Source: Firmicutes bacterium UBA3941
GTDB lineage: Bacteria; Bacillota; Clostridia; Caldicoprobacterales; UBA3941
Length of the DNA: 5,695 bases
Assembly (NCBI GenBank): GCA_002385665.1
Contig: DGDX01000012.1
Coordinates: 1-5,695 of the forward strand
Reading direction: 5' to 3'
The position numbers and the translations under genes are program-made. Positions 1 to 5,591 of this stretch are shown one piece after another; positions within the stretch are counted from its first letter, which is position 1, and each line of letters starts with the position of its first letter. Below the pieces are notes generated by a model that ran no database searches, had not been told where the DNA came from, and saw nothing but the letters and a program-made list of their open reading frames with translations.

Positions 1-10
1 TGGAATGCAG

Positions 11-87
11 AAAAGCCGTAGCTTAAGGCAGGACGCCTTAAGCAGCTTCCTTCCGGCAGGATGCCGGATTGGAAGCGGTAGGCTTTT
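11..87 (-). ncRNA. Candidate structured RNA, three-way junction with twin RUCCU loops (Bacillaceae-1-like)
   Basis: An outer 7-bp stem (AAAAGCC 11-17 with GGCTTTT 81-87) encloses two hairpins. Hairpin A is a perfect 9-bp stem (21-29 with 35-43) and a 5-nt loop at 30-34. Hairpin B has 6 bp (45-50 with 71-76), a small 1x2 internal loop, 6 bp more (52-57 with 63-68) and a 5-nt loop at 58-62. On the minus strand the loops read GUCCU and AUCCU, each closed by GGC/GCC. Twin RUCCU loops are, as I recall, the hallmark of the Bacillaceae-1 RNA motif, a presumed non-coding RNA sometimes found next to rRNA operons. On the plus strand the loops read AGGAC and AGGAT, which resemble CsrA sites, and GGCTTTTT would end as a terminator. 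The structure is directly visible; the family and the strand are inferences. No clear promoter was seen on either side. Confidence 0.5.
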
Positions 88-133
88 TAAATGGAATAAG
101 CCTTAGTTTTCTCCAAATCGATGTCGGAAGAGA

Positions 134-203
134 GAAGTTTCAAAAAATACATTATCATTAACGTTTGCTAACTAAAAACTATAATAGATTTTTTTGAAAC
201 TTC
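134..203. repeat. 14-bp perfect inverted repeat with 42-nt spacer
   Basis: The arm at 134-147 (GAAGTTTCAAAAAA) is the exact reverse complement of 190-203. The spacer is AT-rich and contains a promoter-like sequence. The arrangement could be a long-loop hairpin, paired binding sites or the ends of a tiny 70-bp non-autonomous element. I see no convincing target-site duplication in the flanks. It is not a classical terminator, because the T-run lies inside the stem. Confidence 0.6.
158..185 (+). promoter_or_regulatory. Weak candidate promoter inside the inverted repeat
   Basis: A perfect TATAAT at 180-185 lies 16 nt after TTAACG (158-163, four of six matches to TTGACA). It would fire rightward, antisense to the Gfo/Idh gene, and no plus-strand gene follows within 3 kb. 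The surrounding DNA is very AT-rich, so a chance match is quite possible. Confidence 0.22.
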
Positions 204-296
204 AACGATGACGTAACTTCTATGATGGTAATAAAGCGATCAATAGCCATTACTAGCTTATATTTGGCTAGCATGACGGATTAGATTATAGTTTAA

Positions 297-1346
297 TTAA
301 TCCAGTTTAACCTCTTTACCGAGTCTGGCGGAATCATAGATACCGTTTAAGATCTTTTGGATCAGAACCCCATCTTCTGCGGAGGAGATAGGCTCTTGCC
401 CGGTTTTAATGCAATCTAAAAAGTGTCTTATCTCATTTTCAAAACTGTTTTGAGATTCCACTTTGGGTGAGGAGTCAACAAGATAACCTTCCTCTTCACC
501 ATAGATCATGAAGGGGTTGAGACTGGCACCGGCCTTGGTTCCAAAGATATTGCTAAAGATTCCGGTGTCCTGGCCGTTGATTGCCCAGCTTACGTCAAAG
601 CTCATAGCTGCGCCGTTTTCAAATTTGATAAATCCACCGGCAGAGTCTTCGGTATCAAAGACTGGATTGTCCGTATCCAGGGCTTCCCAGCGGCTTACAC
701 CCTTGGTCTTGTAATCGCCGATCTTGTCATAGGTGGTAGCTGTAACGCTGACCGGACGTGGTTTGCCCATAAAATACCAGGTAAGGTCTATTACATGGAC
801 CCCGATATCGATAACAGGCCCGCCACCGGACTTGGAAAGGTCGGTGAACCATCCAAGGGGTGTTCCCCTTCTGCGGAACCAGCCAGTTCTTGCATAGTAG
901 ATTTCTCCCAGCTTACCGCTGTCGGCCATCTCCTTGATAACCTTGCTGTCGGAGCGGAATCGGTTGGTAAAGCCCATCATGAATATTATATTGTTCTTTT
1001 CTGCCGCTTCCTTCATTTCTTCCGCTTCGGCTACGGTCATGGCCATGGGCTTTTCGCACAGGACATGCTTGCCTGCGTTGGCAGCTGCAATGGCGGCCTT
1101 GGCATGGGCATTGTTCCAGGTGCAGATGCTGACAGCATCAATTTCATCGATGGCTACCAGCTCTTCTATGGAGCCCACAGCATACTTGATATTGTGTTTG
1201 GCTGCCACTTCCCTGGCCCTGTCAAGATTTATGTCGCATATAGCGATTATTTCAGCATCATCCTGTTTAAGATAAGCAGGTATATGCGAGTTTTGGGCTA
1301 TGTTTCCTGCCCCAATAATTCCGATTTTTATTTTTTTGTCTCCCAT
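297..1346 (-). CDS. Gfo/Idh/MocA-family NAD(P)-dependent oxidoreductase
   Basis: The 349-residue protein has the usual length of this family, whose members oxidise or reduce hydroxyl groups of sugars, sugar acids or inositols. An N-terminal Rossmann fold carries the dinucleotide-binding motif GIIGAGNIA (residues 9-17) and an acidic strand end (CDIN, 37-40), which favours NAD over NADP. The family signature CEKP is at 97-100, with the catalytic lysine K99. The C-terminal substrate domain holds GGGPVIDIGVHVIDL (174-188), in which D180 and H184 correspond to the usual catalytic pair. There is no signal peptide, so it is cytoplasmic. The ATG start is supported by AGGAGG (plus-strand 1353-1358), 6 nt away. 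The gene lies 82 nt after the amidohydrolase on the same strand, so they are probably co-transcribed; a lone TATAAT (1367-1372, minus strand) without a good -35 is the only hint of its own promoter. The family is certain; the substrate cannot be told from sequence. Confidence 0.95.
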   Translation of the reverse strand: MGDKKIKIGIIGAGNIAQNSHIPAYLKQDDAEIIAICDINLDRAREVAAKHNIKYAVGSIEELVAIDEIDAVSICTWNNAHAKAAIAAANAGKHVLCEKPMAMTVAEAEEMKEAAEKNNIIFMMGFTNRFRSDSKVIKEMADSGKLGEIYYARTGWFRRRGTPLGWFTDLSKSGGGPVIDIGVHVIDLTWYFMGKPRPVSVTATTYDKIGDYKTKGVSRWEALDTDNPVFDTEDSAGGFIKFENGAAMSFDVSWAINGQDTGIFSNIFGTKAGASLNPFMIYGEEEGYLVDSSPKVESQNSFENEIRHFLDCIKTGQEPISSAEDGVLIQKILNGIYDSARLGKEVKLD

Positions 1347-1381
1347 GTCGTTCCTCCTAAATTGATATTATATTTTCTGCC

Positions 1382-1435
1382 GACTTAATTCCCACAGCAG
1401 GAAAATGAATCCCACTATAGACAGCTTATTAAGTC
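1382..1435. repeat. 8-bp inverted repeat spanning the hydrolase-dehydrogenase junction
   Basis: GACTTAAT at 1382-1389 is the reverse complement of ATTAAGTC at 1428-1435, with 38 nt between. The right arm contains the stop codon of the amidohydrolase gene (TAA at 1429-1431, minus strand). In the mRNA it could form a long-loop stem between the two genes, but it lacks a GC-rich core and a T-run, so it does not look like a terminator. It may be chance. Confidence 0.3.
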
Positions 1436-2697
1436 AGCTTGAATATCCTCTTTGGATTGTCGTAGAACAAGGCCTTTGCTATATGTTTTGCCTCGTCTGT
1501 GGAGAATATCCCTTCCTCCACCTTATGAGCCAATGATTTGCTTACATTAACCCTGGCTAAATATTGATGTCCATATACGGCATCCACTAATAGATAATCC
1601 CCGCCAAAAGCAGTAATCTTATTGTAGGGAACGGAATCAATCCATTCTATCAGGGCATTTACACATGCAGCTGGCGATATAATATGGGCCCAGCACATGT
1701 CGATATACACGTTGGGGAAGTTCTTCGCCAAGGCCGACAATACATGCTGGTAGGGGTACCCTATATGGAAGATATCAAAGTCTACATCCGGGTACTCAAG
1801 GAACAGGTTGGACAATAGGGAAGGATCACTGTTATAGATGAGATTCCCGTTGCCCTCCTGAAGACCCGTATGGAACTGGAAGGTCAGGTTGCGCTTATTG
1901 GCCAGGCTTAAAACAAAGTGCATCATATAATCCTGGAAGGGCTTGCCAACGTCAAAGGGCTTGTCACCCCAGTCCGGGGAATTCAAGGTTTTAAAGATCT
2001 CATTGAAACCCTGCTCTGCCTCGTATCTGGTAACCCTGTCATACCTTAAGCTGCGATCGTAGGCCAGTCCGCTTTTTAGGGCCACTGCCCCGGCTTCAAG
2101 GGCTTTATCCAGTACAATTTCGCAGGCTTCCAACCAGCTGTCCATGGTGTTTATCCTAATCCCGGATTTTTTCTCTATCTCTGCTACATCCCTATGGCTT
2201 TTGGGATAGATAAAATCATCCAGCCTGTAGACGCTTCTAAAGAAGTATGGATCACATTCCAGGTTGGCGTCCAAGAGGCTTACCTCGATTTTTGACATAT
2301 CCTTTAAGACCCTTTTAAAGTGCCCCGGCTCCAGGGACTTTTTAAAGGAATCGTTTAACTCTTCTATAGTATCCCTGGAGATCATGTCTATATTATAAAG
2401 GGCCTTGGCTGATATATCCAGGGATCTCCCATATCCGGTATAACGGCTATAGTTCCAGAAAGGTTCAACTATATCCCACTTCTCCATGATAGGCATATCG
2501 GGATCCATGACCCTCTGAAAGTCTTCAGTACTCAGCCCTGCGGAAATCAGGTCCCTATTAAAATAATGGGCCAGATACTCTATAATAACATCGGTATCCT
2601 TTTCCCTGGCATCCTCCCGGTGTGGCAGGTGCTCATGGGAATCGATTATAATAAGTTCCTTAACGTATTCAAAAATCTCATTAAACGCATTCTGCAT
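1429..2697 (-). CDS. Amidohydrolase-superfamily metal-dependent enzyme (amidohydrolase-2 / uronate-isomerase-like)
   Basis: The 422-residue protein shows the metal-binding residues of an amidohydrolase TIM barrel in order: HEH after strand 1 (H21, H23), a lysine in VALKSG (K208), a histidine in FQFHTG (H276), a histidine in IFHIGYP (H311) and the strand-8 aspartate in FGGDY (D367). The FQFHTGLQEGNGN stretch and CWAH (335-338) recall uronate isomerase, and the overall pattern fits the amidohydrolase-2 group of decarboxylases, lactonases and isomerases. There is no signal peptide. The ATG start is supported by GGAGG (plus-strand 2705-2709), 7 nt away. Next to a Gfo/Idh dehydrogenase, the likely role is a step in breakdown of a sugar acid, such as lactone opening or isomerisation. 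That role is inference; fold and metal site are well supported. A shared promoter for this gene and the dehydrogenase probably lies at 2856-2884. Confidence 0.88.
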   Translation of the reverse strand: MQNAFNEIFEYVKELIIIDSHEHLPHREDAREKDTDVIIEYLAHYFNRDLISAGLSTEDFQRVMDPDMPIMEKWDIVEPFWNYSRYTGYGRSLDISAKALYNIDMISRDTIEELNDSFKKSLEPGHFKRVLKDMSKIEVSLLDANLECDPYFFRSVYRLDDFIYPKSHRDVAEIEKKSGIRINTMDSWLEACEIVLDKALEAGAVALKSGLAYDRSLRYDRVTRYEAEQGFNEIFKTLNSPDWGDKPFDVGKPFQDYMMHFVLSLANKRNLTFQFHTGLQEGNGNLIYNSDPSLLSNLFLEYPDVDFDIFHIGYPYQHVLSALAKNFPNVYIDMCWAHIISPAACVNALIEWIDSVPYNKITAFGGDYLLVDAVYGHQYLARVNVSKSLAHKVEEGIFSTDEAKHIAKALFYDNPKRIFKLT

Positions 2698-2855
2698 AGA
2701 CTCCCCTCCCCATTCCCTTGTTTTAATTGTACATATGGGCTCTTGCTATGTCAGCAAGTATGTTGGCCGGGATCTTAGTCCTAATCCCATCCCCTGGTAT
2801 TTATCATATAGTTATAGATTCGATAGAAATCCGCTTATTCCTGCCAAGCCAATTC

Positions 2856-2884
2856 TATATAATACAAAAGTACACCACTGCCAA
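2856..2884 (-). promoter_or_regulatory. Candidate sigma-A promoter for the hydrolase-dehydrogenase pair
   Basis: Read on the minus strand, TTGGCA (2884-2879, five of six matches) is followed after 17 nt by TATATA (2861-2856, four of six). It starts just downstream of the kinase stop codon and leaves a leader of roughly 150 nt before the amidohydrolase. The leader contains a 6-bp hairpin, CTTGCT (2742-2747) with AGCAAG (2753-2758), without a T-run. The 196-nt gap supports a separate transcription start. Confidence 0.4.
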
Positions 2885-2893
2885 AAGACTTGT

Positions 2894-3391
2894 TCAGTTT
2901 TGGATTTTGTCCTTTATAAGGCTGACCAGGGTTTCTACATCCTTGTCCCTGCAGTCGATGGTTAAATCAGCATACTTTTGATAGAGGGGCAGCCTTTCAT
3001 TATACAAATCAATCAAGTTTTGCCCTTCTTCAAATACAATGCCCCTTGAGGTTATGTTGGTAAGCCGCCTGTTTATCTCCTCATAATCGACTTCCAAATA
3101 GACTATAATCCCCTTCTGTCCCAGGTACTCCATAGCCTCATGGCTGTAGACCACGCTCCCACCGGTAGCGATAACGGTATTAGTGCAGTCCAGCCCTGTT
3201 ATAACCTCTTCTTCTATACGGATGAACTCATCTATACCTTTATCCATAATGATATCCTGCAGGAGAGCACCCTCCCTGGCCTGGATTAACAAATCCGTAT
3301 CTATAAAATCCCTTCCCAGGGCTTTTGCAAGTAAAACACCGATTGTACTCTTACCTGATGCAGGCATCCCTATTAAGACTATGTTTCTCAT
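2894..3391 (-). CDS. Shikimate kinase family protein (AroK/AroL-type)
   Basis: The 165-residue protein is the normal size for shikimate kinase (EC 2.7.1.71), which phosphorylates the 3-hydroxyl of shikimate in aromatic amino acid synthesis. Walker A is GMPASGKST (8-16). The magnesium and substrate aspartates sit in FIDTD (D31, D33). R58 in FIRIEEE matches the shikimate-binding arginine, R116 lies in the lid, and R133 lies in ERLPLY, a strong family signature. One oddity is ATGGSVV (75-81): the usual glycine triplet that contacts shikimate reads GGS, with S79 in the third place. The ATG start is backed by GGAGG (plus-strand 3397-3401), 5 nt away. No other aromatic pathway gene is near; the neighbours are catabolic, so a related hydroxylated substrate is possible. 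The kinase fold is certain and shikimate is the most likely substrate. Confidence 0.85.
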   Translation of the reverse strand: MRNIVLIGMPASGKSTIGVLLAKALGRDFIDTDLLIQAREGALLQDIIMDKGIDEFIRIEEEVITGLDCTNTVIATGGSVVYSHEAMEYLGQKGIIVYLEVDYEEINRRLTNITSRGIVFEEGQNLIDLYNERLPLYQKYADLTIDCRDKDVETLVSLIKDKIQN

Positions 3392-3454
3392 CCCTGCCTC
3401 CCATCATCCTATCCATGGGCTCAATCCCAATTCAAATCGACATAATTCATGCCT

Positions 3455-3492
3455 ATTATATATCAAAACTTCCCGCTTTACCATTATATATC
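3455..3492 (-). promoter_or_regulatory. Duplicated -10-like boxes upstream of the kinase gene
   Basis: On the minus strand GATATATAAT occurs twice (3492-3483 and 3464-3455), 28 nt apart, each ending in a perfect TATAAT. Neither has a good -35 at 16-18 nt, so these may be activator-dependent or weak promoters. They are the best candidates for the kinase transcription start, 64 to 92 nt before its ATG. Confidence 0.3.
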
Positions 3493-3663
3493 TTTTCATT
3501 TCAGGTGTATTACCCCTATTCCTGTTCATTGGCCGGATAATGACTATTGATCAGCATTATGGTTCTTAACCCGAATCCGCCGGATATGTTGCCCGGGGAT
3601 TGAGTTTGTGGGGTACTCCCAATATTATATGGTAGTGGTTCTCCAAATTCCTGATATGAATGG

Positions 3664-3692
3664 TTGACAACGGGTTTCTATAGCGATACAAT
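3664..3692 (+). promoter_or_regulatory. Near-consensus sigma-A promoter of the PadR operon
   Basis: TTGACA (3664-3669, perfect) and TACAAT (3687-3692, five of six) are separated by the ideal 17 nt. The transcription start should fall near 3699, leaving a leader of about 28 nt before the GTG start of the PadR gene. This is the strongest promoter in the window. Confidence 0.85.
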
Positions 3693-3696
3693 ATAC

Positions 3697-3726
3697 CTAA
3701 TCAGATTAGATATCGGGGGAGATTAG
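3697..3726 (+). promoter_or_regulatory. Palindromic operator, probable PadR autoregulatory site
   Basis: CTAATCAGATTAG (3697-3709) is a perfect palindrome of two 6-bp half-sites around one base, directly on the expected transcription start. A third half-site, GATTAG (3721-3726), abuts the GTG start codon. A repressor bound here would block RNA polymerase. Autoregulation is usual for PadR proteins, but many PadR operators carry ATGT-N8-ACAT, which is not seen here, so the assignment rests on position and symmetry. Confidence 0.55.
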
Positions 3727-4065
3727 GTGAGCTACTCAAGTGAGATCCTTAGGGGCAATACGGAGACCATTATCCTGGCCATTCTGTCCAAAAAGGATTC
3801 ATACGGCTATGAGATCATGAAAACCATCATCGACGGAGGTGAGGGTTTGTTCAGTATAAAGGATGCCACAATCTATACCGCCTTTAAACGCATGGAGAAG
3901 GATAGGCTGATTTCAAGCTACTGGGGTAATGAGGATGGTGGTGCAAGACGAAAATACTATTCCATTACCCAGGAAGGCAGGGATGAATACAAGCGCAGGG
4001 TTGATGAGTGGAAGAAGATAAATATCGTCCTTAACAACCTTATCACTGGGGGTGACTTATCATGA
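3727..4065 (+). CDS. PadR-family transcriptional regulator
   Basis: The 112-residue protein is a short PadR subfamily-2 type repressor: a winged helix with a C-terminal dimerisation helix. The N-terminal helix and YGYEIM (26-31) match the family. The recognition helix spans KDATIYTAFKRMEKDRLI (45-62), followed by the wing with GGARRKYYSIT (71-81). The remaining helix (about 82-106) would form the dimer coiled coil. The GTG start is chosen because GGGGGA (3715-3720) lies 6 nt upstream and the protein then begins where PadR proteins normally do. The stop codon overlaps the next gene's start (ATGA, 4062-4065), so the two are translationally coupled. The gene follows a strong promoter with a palindrome on its start, so it probably represses its own operon. 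The ligand is unknown; PadR proteins respond to phenolics, antibiotics or cell-envelope stress. Confidence 0.94.
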   Translation: MSYSSEILRGNTETIILAILSKKDSYGYEIMKTIIDGGEGLFSIKDATIYTAFKRMEKDRLISSYWGNEDGGARRKYYSITQEGRDEYKRRVDEWKKINIVLNNLITGGDLS

Positions 4066-4853
4066 AGAAGAAGTTGGAGAAGTACATAAACAGAAAGTTC
4101 CTCTTGTACCCTAAAACAAGGGATATCCTTGAAGTTCGGGATGAATTGTATAGCATCGTCCTTGACAGGTATAACGATTGTTTGGAATTGGGAATGGACG
4201 AAGAAACAAGCTATAAAATGGCCATAGAGATAATGGCGGATTATAGGGAAGCCCTTAAAGAGGTGGAAAAGGGCAGCTCCCTGGGAGCCCTTAAGAGAAA
4301 TTTAATCGGGTTAATCTTCTTCAGTTCATTTTACTTCATCACCCTGACCCTTATATACCTTTTTGTGAGCATGGTTATATTAAAAACCTTTGAAAAGACC
4401 TGGCTCATTGCTGTGGGTGGTGCCTTTATATACCTGGTATATTTCTCCGCAAGTACATATGGTTATGCCCAGCTGTTTAACTTCAAGAGGCTAAAGCGAT
4501 GGGGAATACTGCTTATCTATGCCAGTTTGGTCCCCATCTTCTACGTTTTTCCTTCTCTGTATCTGTCAGTGGTTTATTCAAAGAGCATATGGAGACATAG
4601 CTGGATAACGGTGTTGATACTTGCCTTCTTTTACATAGTCACGGACTACTTATTAAACCGCAGGTTAATATCCACATTTCAAAGGCAGGTACAGCTTCTT
4701 ACAGCAGGGTTGATTCTTACCACCGTCTCCTACCTTTTTATATCAATGTTTTTTGATCTTTGGGGTGTTGCCTGGATTCTTTATGTAGTATATCTGGCGG
4801 TGGCTTCTTTGACCTTTTATTTGAGGGGTAAAACGGGAAAATTTGATGAATAG
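4062..4853 (+). CDS. Six-helix membrane protein with HAAS/DUF1700-like N-terminal domain, PadR partner
   Basis: The 263-residue protein begins with about 75 soluble, charged residues rich in helices. The pattern LYPKTRDILEVRDELY followed by LGMDEETSYKMAIEIMADYREAL resembles the HAAS (DUF1700) or permease-prefix domain commonly found beside PadR regulators. Six hydrophobic segments follow, at about 81-107, 113-137, 147-172, 180-198, 209-231 and 234-255, then a short polar tail. No catalytic or transport motif is visible, so its function is unknown; signalling or envelope-stress roles are usual guesses for such proteins. The ATG overlaps the padR stop by four bases, and GGGGGTGA (4048-4055) inside padR serves as ribosome binding site. 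The tight coupling implies that the two are made in fixed proportion and act in one circuit. The HAAS assignment is from pattern only and is moderate. Confidence 0.85.
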   Translation: MKKKLEKYINRKFLLYPKTRDILEVRDELYSIVLDRYNDCLELGMDEETSYKMAIEIMADYREALKEVEKGSSLGALKRNLIGLIFFSSFYFITLTLIYLFVSMVILKTFEKTWLIAVGGAFIYLVYFSASTYGYAQLFNFKRLKRWGILLIYASLVPIFYVFPSLYLSVVYSKSIWRHSWITVLILAFFYIVTDYLLNRRLISTFQRQVQLLTAGLILTTVSYLFISMFFDLWGVAWILYVVYLAVASLTFYLRGKTGKFDE

Positions 4854-4885
4854 AAGATAGATGAAAGATAGATGAATAGAAGATA
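4845..4885 (+). repeat. Short tandem repeat across the gene junction
   Basis: Three head-to-tail units, GATGAATAGAAGATA (4845-4859), GATGAAAGATA (4860-4870, same unit lacking 4 nt) and GATGAATAGAAGATA (4871-4885), join the end of the membrane-protein gene to the ribosome binding site of the hydrolase gene. The membrane-protein stop codon (TAG, 4851-4853) lies in the first unit, and the last base of the third unit is the first base of AGGAGG (4885-4890). Confidence 0.85.
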
Positions 4886-4897
4886 GGAGGTTTAGAT

Positions 4898-5569
4898 ATG
4901 GCTGTTAATGATATTTGCATATTTGGAGATTCAATAGGAAAAGGGGTAGTTTTACAACCTGACACCAACCGTTATCGCGTAATAAATATGGATTTGGAGA
5001 ACATTCTTGGGGGCTTAAGGATAAACATCAAAAACTATGCCAAGTTTGGGTGCACTGTGTCAAAGGCTCTGTCGGTTATAAAACGACATACCCATGAACT
5101 TATGGGGTACAGTAGGGTCCTTCTTGAAATGGGCGGCAATGATTGCGACTTTGTATGGAAGGATATAGCGGAAAACCCTGATGGGGAGCATCTCCCCAAG
5201 ACACCTCCCAAAGAATTCAGGAGCCTGTATGGGCAAATCATAGACGAGATCCTAAAAAATGGCGGCAGACCGACGATCCTCAACCTTCCCCCCTTGGACC
5301 CCAAACGATACTTTAACTGGATATCCAGGGGATTAAACGCTGATAATATCCTGAAGTGGTTGGGGGATGTGGATATGATCTATCGTTGGCAGGAGATGTA
5401 CAACGTTGAGGTCATGCTACTGGCCACCAGAATGGGCATACCCATAATCGATATACGAAGTGCCTTTTTAAAGCATCATAACTACCGGGATTTCCTGTGC
5501 CATGATGGGATCCACCCCAACGATAAGGGCTATGAGCTGATATACAGAACTGTTGCGGAACAAATGTAA
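4898..5569 (+). CDS. SGNH/GDSL-family hydrolase
   Basis: The 223-residue protein has the four SGNH blocks in order: GDSIGKG (10-16) with nucleophile S12; G51 in FGCTV as block II; GGND (79-82) with N81 as block III; and DGIHPNDKGY (203-212) with the D203/H206 dyad as block V. Such enzymes remove acyl or acetyl groups from lipids, sugars or other esters. No signal peptide or membrane segment is present, so it should act in the cytoplasm, unlike the many secreted GDSL esterases. An insertion of about 60 residues rich in Trp and Tyr (about 110-170, including WISRGL and IYRWQEMY) may form the substrate pocket. The ATG start follows AGGAGG (4885-4890) by 7 nt. It lies 44 nt after the membrane-protein gene and probably shares its promoter, so it is likely under PadR control. 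The substrate is unknown. Confidence 0.9.
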   Translation: MAVNDICIFGDSIGKGVVLQPDTNRYRVINMDLENILGGLRINIKNYAKFGCTVSKALSVIKRHTHELMGYSRVLLEMGGNDCDFVWKDIAENPDGEHLPKTPPKEFRSLYGQIIDEILKNGGRPTILNLPPLDPKRYFNWISRGLNADNILKWLGDVDMIYRWQEMYNVEVMLLATRMGIPIIDIRSAFLKHHNYRDFLCHDGIHPNDKGYELIYRTVAEQM

Positions 5570-5591
5570 GAACAATTAACTATTAGTATTA

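Larger units (their letters stand above)
3392..3726. other. Divergent intergenic regulatory region
   Basis: These 335 nt separate the minus-strand kinase from the plus-strand PadR operon, and I see no credible gene in them. The right end holds a strong promoter and a palindromic operator, described separately. The left half holds two TATAAT-like boxes facing the kinase. The middle contains a 6-bp inverted repeat (ATAATG 3537-3542 with CATTAT 3555-3560) and the short palindrome ATCCGCCGGAT near 3575-3585. No riboswitch or T-box fold was recognised. Confidence 0.7.

Noticed and set aside
1..90. CRISPR-like or REP-type repeat array based on the two GCAGGANGC hairpins
   Set aside because: There are only two hairpins with different stems, no spacers of regular length, and both are enclosed by one outer stem, so a single structured RNA fits better.
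846..861. Hairpin AAGGGG-TGTT-CCCCTT as a possible terminator or regulatory hairpin
   Set aside because: It lies within the Gfo/Idh coding region in the GTPLGW stretch, has no T-run, and is explained by codon choice.
1367..1372. Minus-strand TATAAT before the Gfo/Idh gene as a promoter
   Set aside because: No acceptable -35 lies 16-18 nt upstream and there is no extended -10; the position only a few bases before the Shine-Dalgarno site would give an almost leaderless mRNA.
795..1388. Long plus-strand open frame of 197 codons opposite the Gfo/Idh gene
   Set aside because: It is the antisense shadow of a gene with all family motifs, has no ribosome binding site, and its Cys- and His-rich translation resembles no known family.
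2727..2981. Plus-strand open frames of 76-84 codons in the gap between the kinase and hydrolase genes
   Set aside because: They overlap the end of the kinase gene in antisense, lack convincing ribosome binding sites, and lie over the candidate minus-strand promoter.
3537..3560. Inverted repeat ATAATG/CATTAT as an operator
   Set aside because: Only 6 bp with a 12-nt spacer in AT-rich DNA, not placed at either candidate promoter; chance is likely.
3183..3569. Plus-strand open frame of 128 codons across the kinase start and the divergent region
   Set aside because: It is antisense to the Walker A end of a clear kinase gene and has no recognisable domain.
5035..5304. Minus-strand open frame of 89 codons inside the SGNH gene
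   Set aside because: It is antisense to the GND block of an intact hydrolase and has no start signal.
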